47,375 nucleotides of DNA from NCBI GenBank assembly GCA_013215605.1, contig JABSQW010000105.1, forward strand, positions 1 through 47,375, read 5' to 3'. The notes beneath the pieces are model-generated. The model saw only the letters and a program-made list of their open reading frames with translations, did not search any database and was not told the origin of the DNA. The stretch comes from Myxococcales bacterium. GTDB lineage: Bacteria > Myxococcota_A > UBA9160 > SMWR01. The position numbers and the translations under genes are program-made. Position 1 is the stretch's first letter. Every line of letters starts with the position of its first letter. This document shows, one piece after another, positions 1 to 10,765 of the stretch.

Positions 1-8
1 GGAGTGGT

Positions 9-36
9 GTGGAACTCGACGTTCGTCGAGTTCCAC
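9..36. terminator. Perfect 13-2-13 inverted repeat downstream of argF; probable terminator hairpin
   Basis: GTGGAACTCGACG-TT-CGTCGAGTTCCAC, 12 nt past the argF stop (minus strand). No clear T-tract on the minus-strand side. Confidence 0.55.
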
Positions 37-48
37 TTCAGCCGATCG

Positions 49-966
49 CTATCGCCGCAGCAAGCGCTCGAGGATCGCCTTCTGGGCGTGGAGCCGATTT
101 TCGGCCTGGTCGAAGACGATGCTGCGGTGCCCGTCGAGGACCTCGTCTGTGATCTCCTCGCCCCGGTGGGCGGGCAGGCAGTGCATCACGTACGCGTCGG
201 GAGCTTCGGCGAGGAGCTTCGGATTGACCTGGAAGGCGGAGAACACCTGACGGCGCAGATCGGCCTCGGCCTCCTGCCCCATGCTCGTCCAGGTGTCGGT
301 GTAGACGAACTGCGCCCCCCGAACGGCCTCGAAGGGGTCCTCGCTCCAGGTCACCTTCGCGCCGCTGACGCGGGCGAGCTCGTCGGCCCGCTGCCGGACG
401 CGCAGCGCCGGGCGATGACTGGCGGGGGTCGCGAGGCGCAGCTCGAGGCCGAGCACGGACGCCCCGTAGACGAGGGAGTTCGCCATGTTGTTGCCGTCGC
501 CCACGTAGGCGATGGCCACCTCGTCGAGGTCGCCATGTTCCGCGATGGTCTGGAAATCAGCCATGACCTGACACGGGTGCAGCAGGTCGGTGAGGCCGTT
601 GACCACGGGGATCGTCGCGACCCGCGCGAGCTCTTCGACCAGGGCGTGGCTGTAGGTGCGCGCGACGATGCCGTCGACCCAGCGCGAAAGGTTTCTCGCC
701 ACGTCGCTCGGCGATTCGCGCGTGCCGATGCCGATTTGCTCGGGGCGCAGCAAGATCGCGTGCCCGCCCAGCTGCGTCATCCCCGCTTCGAACGTGACGT
801 GAGTGCGAAGCGACGGCTTCTCGAAGAACATGGCGAGCGCGCGGCCGATCAGCGTCTGGGGGCGTTCGCCCTTGGCAAGCAGCTCTTTCAGCTCCTTGGC
901 ACGCACGAGAATCATGCGCAGATCGTCAGCCGACCAGTCGGCGAGTGACAGAAAATCCTTTGACAT
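49..966 (-). CDS. argF: Ornithine carbamoyltransferase
   Basis: MSKDFLSLADWS...FFEKPSLRTHVTFEAGMTQLGG...HPCQVMADFQTI...MHCLPAHRGEEITDEV; start trimmed to the ATG at 966. Confidence 0.93.
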   Translation of the reverse strand: MSKDFLSLADWSADDLRMILVRAKELKELLAKGERPQTLIGRALAMFFEKPSLRTHVTFEAGMTQLGGHAILLRPEQIGIGTRESPSDVARNLSRWVDGIVARTYSHALVEELARVATIPVVNGLTDLLHPCQVMADFQTIAEHGDLDEVAIAYVGDGNNMANSLVYGASVLGLELRLATPASHRPALRVRQRADELARVSGAKVTWSEDPFEAVRGAQFVYTDTWTSMGQEAEADLRRQVFSAFQVNPKLLAEAPDAYVMHCLPAHRGEEITDEVLDGHRSIVFDQAENRLHAQKAILERLLRR

Positions 967-970
967 GGTG

Positions 971-1822
971 TCAGCAGGTGAGCAGTGTCCCCGCGCCTCC
1001 GTCGGTGAAGATCTCGAGCAGGATCGCGTGCTGGATCCGGCCATCGACGATGTGAGCCGTCGGCACACCACCCTCGAGAACCGACATGCAGCACTCGACC
1101 TTCGGAATCATGCCGTCGCGAATGGTCCCCTCGACGATCAGCCTCCGCGCTTCCGCAGCGGCGATCTGCGTGATCAGCCCTCCCTTCTCATCCTTCACGC
1201 CTTCGACGTCGGTGAGGAGGATGAGCTTCTCGGCATTCAACGAGCAAGCGACTGCGCCGGCCGCCTCGTCCGCGTTGACATTGTGCGTCACGCCTTCCCG
1301 GTCGACGCCGATCGGCGCGATCACGGGCACGAAGCCGGCCTCGGCGACCGCTCGGATGGGCTCCGGATCGACCGAAACGACCTGGCCCACACGACCGAGG
1401 TCACGGTCGGCGACGAGGCGTTGCGTGACCTCGATCATACCGCCGTCACTACCCGTGAGTCCGATCGCCTGGCCGCCACCCGCCTGGACGAGCGCAACGA
1501 TCTCGCGGTTCACCTTTCCTCCGAGGACCATCTCGACGACGTCCATGGTCTCGTCATCCGTGACGCGGAGGCCGTCCACGAAGGTCGACTGTTTGCCGAG
1601 CCGATCGAGCGTGCGTCCGATCTGCGGACCCCCACCGTGCACGATCACCGGACGCAGTCCGATGTACTTGAGGAGCACGACATCCGCGCCAAACGACACG
1701 CTCAGCTTGTCGTCGCTCATCGCACTGCCGCCGTATTTGATGACGACGGTCTTGCCCATGAAGCGCCGCATGTACGGCAGCGCCTCGATCAGGACCGCGG
1801 CCTTGTCGATCAGGGATTTCAC
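971..1822 (-). CDS. argB: Acetylglutamate kinase
   Basis: [35 protein letters not shown]...[11 protein letters not shown]...[13 protein letters not shown]...[15 protein letters not shown] start proposed at 1822; the ORF-track start at 2860 is a read-through. Confidence 0.92.
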   Translation of the reverse strand: MKSLIDKAAVLIEALPYMRRFMGKTVVIKYGGSAMSDDKLSVSFGADVVLLKYIGLRPVIVHGGGPQIGRTLDRLGKQSTFVDGLRVTDDETMDVVEMVLGGKVNREIVALVQAGGGQAIGLTGSDGGMIEVTQRLVADRDLGRVGQVVSVDPEPIRAVAEAGFVPVIAPIGVDREGVTHNVNADEAAGAVACSLNAEKLILLTDVEGVKDEKGGLITQIAAAEARRLIVEGTIRDGMIPKVECCMSVLEGGVPTAHIVDGRIQHAILLEIFTDGGAGTLLTC

Positions 1823-1910
1823 GCTCGGGTCCGTTTTCGTGCAAAGGAGGTCATGCGAGAGGGTTTCCCTGGAAGAGCTGGGACCCGGATCGGGGAACGG
1901 GGGCGGGCGC

Positions 1911-3545
1911 CTACGCAGCGCCCAGGTTCTGCCGGGCCTTCGCGACTTCGTCGATCGATTCGAGCAGGGAACGGTACAGAAGCACATTGCGAACCGCAGC
2001 AGAAAGCGCGGCCGAAAGGACCTCGCCCGTGCGGGCAGATGCGCTGGCACCCTCTGCGGGAAATACCCGAGCGATCCCCATGATCTTGCCGCGCAGACGC
2101 AGCGGAATGCACAGCAGCGGGCCGACCGCGTCGTTCGCCGGGGTGTCGACCTCGGGATCGAAACGCGGATCGGTCTCCGGGTGGTCGGTCGCCACGAGCC
2201 GACCTGTCTGCAGCACCGTGGCGGTGAGACCCCGCGTACGCGAGAGCCGAGGCCGATCGCCCGGCGTAGCGCCCGTGACCTGGCCCTCGATGGCGAGATC
2301 ACCCGTGGCGGGATCGAGCAGGTAGAGGGCCACCGGCGCCGCCGGCAAGTTCCGCGCGATGGGCTGGAGCGACGCATCGAGCAGGCGCGCGGGTTCGATC
2401 TCCGCCGTGATCGCCTCGCAGACGGCTCGCGCGAGCTCGGCGTCGCCGGCGCGGACGTCGGAGACTTCGAGTACGGGCGGTGCGACCTCGAAGCCGGGAT
2501 GCGAAACGGTCTGTTCCGCCAGCACGGGAATCTCGGATTCTCCGCGGCCGCCCTCCTTCGCTGCGTGCGTTTCGACGAACTCGCGAGCCGACGCGTCGTC
2601 CACTTCGGGCTCCAATTCCCGCGCGGCCGCCTCGGAGCCGCGCGCGACGAGCTGGGCGAGCAGCTGGGCGGCGTCCAGCGCCAGGATCCGCAGGAGAACG
2701 ATGTCATCCTCGTCGAAGGGCTCGGCGGCTGGGCGATCCGTGACACACAGCGCCCCGAGGAGGGTGCCGCCGCCGTCGAGCGGTGAGATCGCGAACGACG
2801 AGGTCTCGTAGCGTTCTTGTGGTATGCGCCCCGCGAAGCGCACGTCGACGGCGACATCATTCGCGAAGACGGGCTCGCCGTTCGCCACGGCGAGTCCAGC
2901 GACGGGATCGCCGATACTCACGGTCGAGAGCTCGGCGAGCGGAAGGTCGTTGCCCACCGCGCCGCGCACGCGCAAGGTCTCGCGGTCGCCATCGAGAAGC
3001 ATGACCGACGCCTTCGTCGCGCCGAGTACCTCCGAAACGGACTGGGCGATGCGCTGACACAGCTCATCCTCGGACAGCCCTTCGACGCTGCGGACGGCGT
3101 CGGCCAGCCCGGCGAGCTCGCCACGCAGGACCTGAAGGCGCCGACGCAGCCTGTCGAAGCCCGCTTCCACGCCGTAGCTCGCCATGGCGCGGCGAACGAC
3201 CAGTACCAGCTCCTCGTCGTGGAGCGGCTTCGCGAGATAGTCGATGGCATCGAGGCGCAGTGCCTCGAGCACGGCTTCCTGGTCGACAGCCGACGACAGC
3301 ACGATCACGCGCAGCGCGGGGCGCGACAGCCGCAGCTGGCGGAGCACATCGAGGCCGCTCATTCCGGCAAGGTCGATATCGAGCACCACGACGCTGAAGC
3401 TCTCGTCCTCGGCGGACTTCAGCGCCTCCTCGCCACTCGAGACCTTGTGCGCCTCGATACCAACGGCGGCCAGCACGTCGCCGATGGCTTCGCGAAAGAA
3501 CCGCTCGTCGTCGACCACGAGTACGCGCGTGGCGACCTGGTGCAT
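1911..3545 (-). CDS. Response regulator with N-terminal REC and two GAF-like domains
   Basis: [18 protein letters not shown]...[20 protein letters not shown]...[10 protein letters not shown]; two later GAF-like segments ([18 protein letters not shown]..., [24 protein letters not shown]...). Confidence 0.8.
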   Translation of the reverse strand: MHQVATRVLVVDDERFFREAIGDVLAAVGIEAHKVSSGEEALKSAEDESFSVVVLDIDLAGMSGLDVLRQLRLSRPALRVIVLSSAVDQEAVLEALRLDAIDYLAKPLHDEELVLVVRRAMASYGVEAGFDRLRRRLQVLRGELAGLADAVRSVEGLSEDELCQRIAQSVSEVLGATKASVMLLDGDRETLRVRGAVGNDLPLAELSTVSIGDPVAGLAVANGEPVFANDVAVDVRFAGRIPQERYETSSFAISPLDGGGTLLGALCVTDRPAAEPFDEDDIVLLRILALDAAQLLAQLVARGSEAAARELEPEVDDASAREFVETHAAKEGGRGESEIPVLAEQTVSHPGFEVAPPVLEVSDVRAGDAELARAVCEAITAEIEPARLLDASLQPIARNLPAAPVALYLLDPATGDLAIEGQVTGATPGDRPRLSRTRGLTATVLQTGRLVATDHPETDPRFDPEVDTPANDAVGPLLCIPLRLRGKIMGIARVFPAEGASASARTGEVLSAALSAAVRNVLLYRSLLESIDEVAKARQNLGAA

Positions 3546-3593
3546 AGAGGGTGACCTCTTTCTTCGATGCCGGAAGGTGTTGCTAATTCTTTT

Positions 3594-5000
3594 TCACAAG
3601 ATGAACCGCGACAGATCTTCGTCCTCCACGAGACTCTCGAGCTGCTTGCGAACGTGCGCTTCGTCGATCACGAGCTTCGTGCGGCCGAGATCCGGAGCTT
3701 CGAAGCTGATGTCCTCGAGGAGCTTCTCCATGAGTGTGTGCAAGCGCCGCGCTCCGATGTCGTCCGAACGCTCGTTCACCCGCGCCGCGAGCTCTGCGAT
3801 GGTGCGGATTCCATCTTCGCGGAAGTCGAGCTCGATCTGCTCGGTGAGCAACAGGGCGGTGTACTGCCGGACCAGCGAGTTGTCGGGCTCGGTGAGGATG
3901 CGAACGAAGTCTTCGCAAGTGAGGCTCGCAAGCTCGACCCGGATGGGAAAGCGCCCCTGGAGCTCCGGGATCAGGTCGGAAGGCTTGGCGATGTGGAACG
4001 CCCCCGCCGCAATGAAGAGGATGTGGTCGGTACGTACCGCGCCGTGCTTCGTCTGCACGGTCGAGCCCTCGACGATCGGCAGCAAATCACGCTGGACCCC
4101 CTCGCGGGACACGTCGGGCCCGGATCGCGCGTTCGAGCCGACCGCCACCTTGTCGATCTCGTCGATGAACACGATGGCGCCCTGCTCGACGCGCTGCACG
4201 GCGAGCTCGCGCGCGGCATCCTTGTCGACGAGGCGCGTCGCCTCCTCGGCGGCGAGGTTCCTCCGTGCCACCGACACCTTCATGCGTCGGCGCTTCTTCT
4301 GCTGGGGGAGCATTCCGCCGAGCAGGTCCTTGAACTGCATCCCCATCTCTTCGACGCCAGACGGCGTGACGAGAGAGAGCGTGGGACCGCCGCCGCTGTC
4401 TTCGAGGTCGATTTCGACCTCGCGATCGTCGAGCAGCCCCTGGCGCAGCATGTTGCGCAGCTTCTCACGCGTCTCTCCGCTCGTTGTCGACGCCGTCGGC
4501 TCGGGGTGCGACGCGCCGGGTGCGGGCGCAGCAATCGGTGTTCCGGGCGCCGGGCCGGGCGGCGACGGGGGAACGGCGGGCGGCAGCAGCGCGTCGAGCA
4601 GCCGATCCTCGGCGAGTTCGTCGGCCTTCGTGGCCACGGCCTGCTTCTGCTCCTCCATCACCATCGAGATGCCGAGTTCGGTGAGATCGCGGATGATCGA
4701 CTCGACGTCGCGGCCCACGTAGCCCACCTCGGTGAACTTCGACGCCTCCACCTTGATGAACGGCGCCTGCGCCATCTTCGCGAGACGCCGAGCCACCTCG
4801 GTCTTTCCCACGCCGGTCGGGCCGATCATGATGATGTTCTTCGGGGCGATCTCGTCGCGCAGCTCGGGGAGCACCTGCTGGCGACGCCAGCGGTTGCGCA
4901 GCGCGATCGCCACGGAGCGTTTGGCGTCGCGCTGACCGACGATGTAGCGATCGAGTTCGGACACCACCTCGCGAGGCGTAAAGGACCTGAGTTCCTTCAT
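3594..5000 (-). CDS. hslU: ATP-dependent protease ATPase subunit HslU
   Basis: [41 protein letters not shown]...[20 protein letters not shown]...[16 protein letters not shown]...[11 protein letters not shown]...[11 protein letters not shown]-terminus. Confidence 0.96.
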   Translation of the reverse strand: MKELRSFTPREVVSELDRYIVGQRDAKRSVAIALRNRWRRQQVLPELRDEIAPKNIIMIGPTGVGKTEVARRLAKMAQAPFIKVEASKFTEVGYVGRDVESIIRDLTELGISMVMEEQKQAVATKADELAEDRLLDALLPPAVPPSPPGPAPGTPIAAPAPGASHPEPTASTTSGETREKLRNMLRQGLLDDREVEIDLEDSGGGPTLSLVTPSGVEEMGMQFKDLLGGMLPQQKKRRRMKVSVARRNLAAEEATRLVDKDAARELAVQRVEQGAIVFIDEIDKVAVGSNARSGPDVSREGVQRDLLPIVEGSTVQTKHGAVRTDHILFIAAGAFHIAKPSDLIPELQGRFPIRVELASLTCEDFVRILTEPDNSLVRQYTALLLTEQIELDFREDGIRTIAELAARVNERSDDIGARRLHTLMEKLLEDISFEAPDLGRTKLVIDEAHVRKQLESLVEDEDLSRFIL

Positions 5001-5635
5001 GGCAGCGTCACCAGGTGGATGTTTGCATTCGTGTAGATACAGATCTCCGAGGCGATCGACAGCGACTCCCGAGCGATCTCATCCGCGCCGAGAGTCGAGT
5101 GCTTCGAGAGAGCGCGCGCTGCCGCGAGCGCGTAGGACCCCCCCGAACCAATCGCGGCGAGCCCGTCGTCGGGCTCGATCACGTCGCCGTTCCCGGACAC
5201 CACGAGCACCGAATCCGGATCGCCGACGAGGATCATCGCCTCGAGGCGCCGGAGCATGCGGTCGGTCCGCCAGTCGCGCGCGAGTTCGACGGCCGCGCGG
5301 CGCAGTTGGCCCGGGTGTTCCTCGAGCTTCGCCTCGAGCCGCTCCGAGAGCGCCAGGGCATCGGCCGCGCCTCCCGCGAAGCCGATGAGTGCATCGCTGC
5401 GGGTCGCTCGACGCACCTTCTGCGCGCTCTGCTTCATGACGACGTCGCCAATGGTCACCTGCCCGTCGGACGCCATGGCGATGCGACCATCGCGCACGAC
5501 GGCGAGCACCGTGGTGGCGTGCACCCTCGGTCGGTCGATCGGCGCGTTCGCTTCTGCTTCGGTCACTCTCCCGATCTCCCGCGTTCCGCCACAACCCGCC
5601 GCGTCACGCTCAACGTTTCTCATCCGGTTTCGCAC
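4997..5635 (-). CDS. hslV: ATP-dependent protease peptidase subunit HslV (start uncertain; propeptide)
   Basis: [36 protein letters not shown]...[15 protein letters not shown]; catalytic-Thr motif preceded by up to about 40 residues. Confidence 0.93.
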   Translation of the reverse strand: MRNRMRNVERDAAGCGGTREIGRVTEAEANAPIDRPRVHATTVLAVVRDGRIAMASDGQVTIGDVVMKQSAQKVRRATRSDALIGFAGGAADALALSERLEAKLEEHPGQLRRAAVELARDWRTDRMLRRLEAMILVGDPDSVLVVSGNGDVIEPDDGLAAIGSGGSYALAAARALSKHSTLGADEIARESLSIASEICIYTNANIHLVTLP

Positions 5636-6596
5636 GGCGTCCCTTGCGGCGCAACGCCCGTGGATGGGCGCGATCGTACACCTCCATCAGGCGATCGGCG
5701 GACACCGCCGTGTATTTCTGCGTGGTCGAGAGGCTGACGTGACCGAGCAGCTCCTGAATCTCTCTGAGATCGGCGCCCATGTCGAGAAGGTGCGTCGCGT
5801 AGCTGTGGCGCAGGCGGTGCGGGTATACGCGGTCCGCGATCCCGGCGTCGCGGGCCCGCGCGCGCAGGACGCGGCGCACGTCGCGGACGCCGAGGCGTCC
5901 GGGACCGGACGCTGGCGATTCCTCGCCTCTCGCGGGGCCCGTGGGCCGACGCGGCGGGCGCATCGTGACGAAGAGCGGCTGGGCGAGGAGTCCGGGGGCC
6001 CTGCGCTCGGCGAGATACGCGCCCAGCGCGTCGCGCGCGGCGGCGGGTAGCGGCATCACGCGCTCCTTGCGGCCCTTGCCAAGGACGCGCAGCTCCCCGC
6101 GGTGGAGGTCGAGGTCGCGAACGTCGAGCGAGACAAGCTCCGAAACCCGGAGGCCGGCGCCGTACAAGGTCTCGACGAGTGCGGTGTCGCGCAGCTGGGC
6201 GAGCTTTCCGCCGCGCGGTCGCACTCGCCCCTGCTCTTCGGCGAGGGTCGCACAGTCGTCGACGGGCAGCGGATTGGGCAGCGTCTTCGGAGCCCGCGGC
6301 ACCGGCAGGCCGGCCGTGGGATCGAGTGCACAGGTGCCCTCGCGCACGAGGAACCGGAAGAAGGAGCGCACGGAGGCAAGCTTGCGTCCGAGCGTCGACG
6401 GGTGACGGCTCGCGTGAAGGGACGCGAGAAACCTTCGTACGTCCATCACGGTGATCGTCGCGGGGTCGCCGTCGATTCCGGCGAACCGGGCAAACTGCTT
6501 CACGTCGGACGTGTACGCGCGCCGCGTGTGAGGGGAGACGTTGCGCTCCGCTCCGAGGTGCAGCTCGAACGCGCGAATCGCGTCGGCGAATTTCAT
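5610..6596 (-). CDS. xerC: Tyrosine recombinase XerC
   Basis: [35 protein letters not shown]...[17 protein letters not shown]...[11 protein letters not shown]...[12 protein letters not shown]...[15 protein letters not shown]/HxxR/H/Y active-site set. Confidence 0.88.
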   Translation of the reverse strand: MKFADAIRAFELHLGAERNVSPHTRRAYTSDVKQFARFAGIDGDPATITVMDVRRFLASLHASRHPSTLGRKLASVRSFFRFLVREGTCALDPTAGLPVPRAPKTLPNPLPVDDCATLAEEQGRVRPRGGKLAQLRDTALVETLYGAGLRVSELVSLDVRDLDLHRGELRVLGKGRKERVMPLPAAARDALGAYLAERRAPGLLAQPLFVTMRPPRRPTGPARGEESPASGPGRLGVRDVRRVLRARARDAGIADRVYPHRLRHSYATHLLDMGADLREIQELLGHVSLSTTQKYTAVSADRLMEVYDRAHPRALRRKGRRAKPDEKR

Positions 6597-7966
6597 TCGA
6601 CGAGAGCCGCCGTTCGCGCCGCGAAGCCGTCGATCGACTCGAGCGCGCGCTCGGCCAGGCGTTCGTTCTTCTCGCGCTTGCGCAGCTTCTTCGGGTCGGA
6701 AGCACGGCGCACGAGTGGCAGGAAGAGACCGAAGTTCACGTTCATCGGCTGGAAGTTCGCGGGATCTGCGTCCATCAGGTAACGGAGCAGCGCACCGTGA
6801 GCGGTGGTGGGATCGGGTATGGGCGCCTCGATGCCGCGCACGCGACACGCGGCGAACAGACCGGCCAGATAGCCAAGCGCCGCCGACTCGACGTAACCTT
6901 CGACACCCGCCATCTGTCCCGCGATGTAGAGCCCCGGTCTCGCTCGGAGCTCGAGCGTTGGAAGCAGGCGCTTGGGCGCGTTCACGTACGTGTTGCGGTG
7001 TACGGAACCGAACCGGGCGAACACCGCGTCGCGAAGGCCCGGAAGTGTGCGGAGGATCCGCTTCTGCTCGCCGATGCGAAGCTTGGTCTGGAATCCAACG
7101 AGGTTGTACAAGACTCCGCGCTTGTCCTCCTGCCGCAACTGCACGACAGCGTGTGGTCGCTCACCGTTGCGGGGGTCGACGAGGCCGACGGGCTTCATCG
7201 GACCGTAGGCGGGCGTGTCTCGGCCGCGCCGCGCCATCTCCTCGATCGGGAGGCACCCCTCGAAGAAGAGCTGCGCCTCGAATTTGTGCAGGGGTACGGT
7301 CTCGGCCGACAGCAGTGCGTCGATGAAAGCCTCGTACTCCTCGCGGGAGAGCGGGAGGTTCAGATAATCGCCGGTTCCGTCTTCGTAGCGCGATGCGCGA
7401 AATGCGACGTCGTGATCGATCGAGTCGGCGTAGACAATGGGCGAGAGCGCGTCGTAGAAGTACAGGTACTCCTCGCCGAGGAGCGTTTTCAGATCGTGCG
7501 CGAGCTCCGTGGCGGTGAGAGGTCCGGTGGCGAGAACCACGGTGCCCTCATCGGGAATTCGCTCGACGAGGCGGCGCTCGATGCGGATGCGCGGCGTCGA
7601 TTCGATCGCTTCGGTGATGCAGCGCGCGAACGCGACACGATCGACCGCGAGGGCGCGGCCCGCGGGAACCGCACACTCCTCCGCGGCACGCAGCACGAGC
7701 GAATCGAGGCGCCGCATCTCCTCCTTCAGGATGCCTACCGCGTTGCCGAGGCTGGACGCACGCAGGGAGTTGCTGCACACCAGCTCCGCGAAGTCAGGCG
7801 ACTCATGGGCGGGCGAGAAGCGCTGGGGCTTCATTTCGACCAGAGTGACGTCGACACCGCGTCGCGCCGCCTGCCAGGCCGCCTCGCAGCCCGCCAGACC
7901 CCCGCCGATCACCGTGAGGTGCGGACGGTCTTCGCTGGCCTGCGCGTCCGTCGCCAACTGGGTCAT
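6593..7966 (-). CDS. trmFO: Methylenetetrahydrofolate-tRNA-(uracil-5-)-methyltransferase TrmFO
   Basis: LTVIGGGLAGCEAAWQAARRGVDVTLVEMKP...LVCSNSLRASSLGNAVGILKEEMRRLDSL...AGQMAGVEGYVESAALGYLAG. Confidence 0.95.
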   Translation of the reverse strand: MTQLATDAQASEDRPHLTVIGGGLAGCEAAWQAARRGVDVTLVEMKPQRFSPAHESPDFAELVCSNSLRASSLGNAVGILKEEMRRLDSLVLRAAEECAVPAGRALAVDRVAFARCITEAIESTPRIRIERRLVERIPDEGTVVLATGPLTATELAHDLKTLLGEEYLYFYDALSPIVYADSIDHDVAFRASRYEDGTGDYLNLPLSREEYEAFIDALLSAETVPLHKFEAQLFFEGCLPIEEMARRGRDTPAYGPMKPVGLVDPRNGERPHAVVQLRQEDKRGVLYNLVGFQTKLRIGEQKRILRTLPGLRDAVFARFGSVHRNTYVNAPKRLLPTLELRARPGLYIAGQMAGVEGYVESAALGYLAGLFAACRVRGIEAPIPDPTTAHGALLRYLMDADPANFQPMNVNFGLFLPLVRRASDPKKLRKREKNERLAERALESIDGFAARTAALVE

Positions 7967-7987
7967 CTTCCCCCCAAAGCAGCGCGA

Positions 7988-9091
7988 TCATAGCTCAGAC
8001 CGACTCGCAACGACCCGCAGTTGGCCGTCGCGGTCCTCTTCGACATGGCGCGTGAGCTCGAGCTCGAGCAGCGGTAGCGCGAGCACAGCCGCCGATGCGC
8101 CGAGGCGGCGCGCCAGCTCGTCTCGAGTGGCCGGCGCGTCGCGGAGTGCGTCGAGAATCGCGCGCCCCCGGTCGTCGACACCGCGAGCGTGCTGCTCCGC
8201 GGGACTGGCGGCGCTCGACCCTAGCTCGGCGAGCAGGTCGGCGGGTTCGGTGGCCACCCACGCGCCTTCGCGCAGCAGGCGGTTCGTACCCCGGCTCGTC
8301 GCCGCGTCGATGGGTCCGGGGACCGCGAAGACCGTGATCCCCTGATTGGCTGCGTGTCGCGCCGTGACGAGGGAGCCGCTTCGCTCCCTGGCTTCGACGA
8401 CGAGCAGCGCCATCGACATGCCGCTGATGAGCCGGTTGCGCAGCGGGAAGAATTCCCGCCGCGGGTGTGTGGCCGGCGGAAACTCGGACACCAGGGCCCC
8501 GGACGCCGCAATCTTGGACGCGAGCCCACGATGCTCCGCGGGGTAGGTCCGATCGATCCCACAAGCCGAAACCGCCACCGAGCGTCCCCCGGCATCGAGC
8601 GCGGCCCGGTGCGCAGCGGCGTCGATCCCGTACGCCAGGCCCGAAACGATGACGAGTCCCGCGCGGGCGAGCTCGCTGGCGAAGTGGCGCGCGACGGCGC
8701 GACCGTACGCGGTGCACGCGCGCGAGCCGACGATGGCGACCGCCGGTGCGCCGAGCGCCGATGCATCGCCGCGGACGAGCAGTAGGGGCGGCGCGTCGAC
8801 GAGAGCCCGCAGTCGCGCCGGGTACGCGTTCGACGAGTACGGCACCGCGACGGCGCCGGCCCCGCGGAGCAGCTTGCGCGCTCCCGCGACAGCACGCGGA
8901 TCGACCTCGGCGCCGAGCGCGCGCAGTGCGGTGGGTGCGGCGCCGTGCTCGTTGAGAAGCTCGACGGCGCGCATCGGATCGAGCGCGAAACGCTCCTGGA
9001 GCGCGAGCCAGGCGTCGAGTGCGTGGGTGATCTCGGGCCGGCGATCACTCGGGTCGAGGACGTCGGCCGCAGGAAAGGGGCGAGACTCCAC
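7988..9091 (-). CDS. dprA: DNA-processing protein DprA
   Basis: VAIVGSRACTAYGRAVARHFASELARAGLVIVSGLAYGIDAAAHRAALDAGG...SEFPPATHPRREFFPLRNRLISGMSMALLVVEARERSGSLVTARHAANQG; GTG start. Confidence 0.93.
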   Translation of the reverse strand: MESRPFPAADVLDPSDRRPEITHALDAWLALQERFALDPMRAVELLNEHGAAPTALRALGAEVDPRAVAGARKLLRGAGAVAVPYSSNAYPARLRALVDAPPLLLVRGDASALGAPAVAIVGSRACTAYGRAVARHFASELARAGLVIVSGLAYGIDAAAHRAALDAGGRSVAVSACGIDRTYPAEHRGLASKIAASGALVSEFPPATHPRREFFPLRNRLISGMSMALLVVEARERSGSLVTARHAANQGITVFAVPGPIDAATSRGTNRLLREGAWVATEPADLLAELGSSAASPAEQHARGVDDRGRAILDALRDAPATRDELARRLGASAAVLALPLLELELTRHVEEDRDGQLRVVASRSEL

Positions 9092-9190
9092 AGGAGGACT
9101 CCCCGGGACCGGGGATCACACTGGGTACCAGATCTCACCTCGAACTGCTCGGTCCGGGGGTCCCGATCCGGGCAGAACCTGGATTCAACG

Positions 9191-10522
9191 CTACCGACTC
9201 GAGACGAGCGGCAGACCCGTCGCGCCGCGGAAGCGGTCGCCCACCTCGAGCTCGACGTTCGTATTCGCGACGAACGCAACCGCCGACTTTCCCGACGTGC
9301 GCACGACGATCAGCTGACCGACCACGCGATCCGGCACGCGCACCATTTGATTGCGCGCCCGTTCCGGCGCCGCGTATCCCCGGCGATACACCTCGAGGGG
9401 ACTCCCCACGGCCAGCCCGTCGAACATGCCGCGGTTCAGGTACACGAAGTCGATGTGGCTGGTCAGGGTCCTGCGGTCCGCAAAGAAGCTGAGCTTGCCG
9501 TCGACTCCGATCGGGCTGCGTCCGATGACGATGTCTTTGTCGATCGGTTTCCGCGGCATCACGCGGTCACCGCGTTCGACCTCGGCGAACGAGCGGACGA
9601 TCTTCGCGCGCGATGTCTCGCGATCGCTCTCGAGCACCTCGATCCAGCCGACCACATTGATGTGGTAGCCGAGCAGGTGACCGGTATCGGGGTCCTTCAC
9701 CGGTTCGTCCGTCCGGAATACGGTGAACTGATCGCCGACCGACGTCTCGCTGGTCCCGAGGCCGATGTACACCGTGTCGCCCTGCGCGAGCAGCATGCGA
9801 TTCGGAACCGCGTCGACGATGCTGGCCGCGGAGTCGAGCTGATCGGAGTCCACGAGATCCGATGCCTCGAGGGCCGACACGCGGAGAGTCGGCCGCTCGT
9901 CGGGAACGAACACGATCAACTCGGGCTCCGCAGGAATCGGCTCGCGCTCCACGACCCGGGGAGCTGCGGGCTTGCCAGCGAGCAGCGCAGCGGCTTCTTC
10001 TCGCGTCACGCGGCGCATTTCGGTGGCGGAGATCCAGATCCGCTCGTGGGGGTAGATGAGGTGCGGATTCTCGATCTCGCCGTTATCCCGCCAGATCGAC
10101 GGCCAGACCCAGGCGGAACCGAGGTAAAGCTCGGAGATGTCCCAGAGCGTGTCGCCGCTGACAACGATGTGGATACGCCCCTCTCGTCCCTCGCTGTCGT
10201 AGCCCATCTCACCAAGCGGTCCAGTGGGGAAGGGAGCGGTAGCGGTTTCGTTCGCGACCGGTTCGACCGTGACTTCCGGCGCGATCTCGGGATCGACCGA
10301 GGCGGCCAGCGCGTCGACCTCGGCCATCGCGGCAGCGATTTCGGGGACATCCGGATCCGCAATCCCGGCGGCCGCAGCGGGTGCCGGGGCGCTCGGCCCG
10401 TCCTCAGTGGTAGCCTGCTCAGCGGCGACGCCGGGAGCCCCAGCGTCCGCGAGTGCCGGGGCGGCGAGGATGAGCCAGCCGGCCACCACCCAGCCCACGC
10501 CAATCAGGAATCTCGAGTTCAT
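9191..10522 (-). CDS. Secreted LysM-domain protein
   Basis: Signal peptide MNSRFLIGVGWVVAGWLILAAPALADA; LysM-like HIVVSGDTLWDISELYLGSAWVWPSIWRDNGEIENPHLIYPHERI. Confidence 0.8.
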   Translation of the reverse strand: MNSRFLIGVGWVVAGWLILAAPALADAGAPGVAAEQATTEDGPSAPAPAAAAGIADPDVPEIAAAMAEVDALAASVDPEIAPEVTVEPVANETATAPFPTGPLGEMGYDSEGREGRIHIVVSGDTLWDISELYLGSAWVWPSIWRDNGEIENPHLIYPHERIWISATEMRRVTREEAAALLAGKPAAPRVVEREPIPAEPELIVFVPDERPTLRVSALEASDLVDSDQLDSAASIVDAVPNRMLLAQGDTVYIGLGTSETSVGDQFTVFRTDEPVKDPDTGHLLGYHINVVGWIEVLESDRETSRAKIVRSFAEVERGDRVMPRKPIDKDIVIGRSPIGVDGKLSFFADRRTLTSHIDFVYLNRGMFDGLAVGSPLEVYRRGYAAPERARNQMVRVPDRVVGQLIVVRTSGKSAVAFVANTNVELEVGDRFRGATGLPLVSSR

Positions 10523-10652
10523 CGCGTTCCTCCAGCGATCGCTGGTCCGCGCACCAAGAGGGCACGGATCCTCCCGCCGTATCGGCCTTTCGCCGCGAAC
10601 GCTTGAAGGCGGCCGACCCGAAGCGCGACCCATGATTCGCTGCGAGCGGAGC

Positions 10653-10762
10653 CTGGCAGGCGGCTCTGCCCGCCGATCCCCAGCCGTCTGCAAGCGGAGC
10701 GCGCAGCGAGGCGAAGCCGAGCGAAGGCTGGCAGGCGGGCTCTGGCCCGCCGAACCCCAGCC
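10653..10762. repeat. Two imperfect copies of a REP-like hairpin element
   Basis: CTGGCAGGCGGCTCTGCCCGCCGATCCCCAGCC (10653-10685) and CTGGCAGGCGGGCTCTGGCCCGCCGAACCCCAGCC (10728-10762); copy 2 contains GGCGGGC-TCTG-GCCCGCC. Confidence 0.7.
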
Positions 10763-10765
10763 AAA

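Noticed and set aside
803-2786. Long plus-strand ORFs (426 aa, 566 aa) opposite argF/argB
   Set aside because: Antisense shadow ORFs typical of high-GC DNA; the minus strand encodes clear argB and regulator proteins, and the plus-strand translations are low-complexity R/S/H-rich with no motifs.
5610-6596. XerC as a mobile-element integrase
   Set aside because: It lies in a conserved trmFO-xerC-hslVU housekeeping block with no attachment-site repeats, tRNA or phage genes nearby.
9100-9115. TCCCCGG-GA-CCGGGGA palindrome upstream of dprA
   Set aside because: Loop is only 2 nt and no T-tract follows; insufficient to call a terminator or operator.
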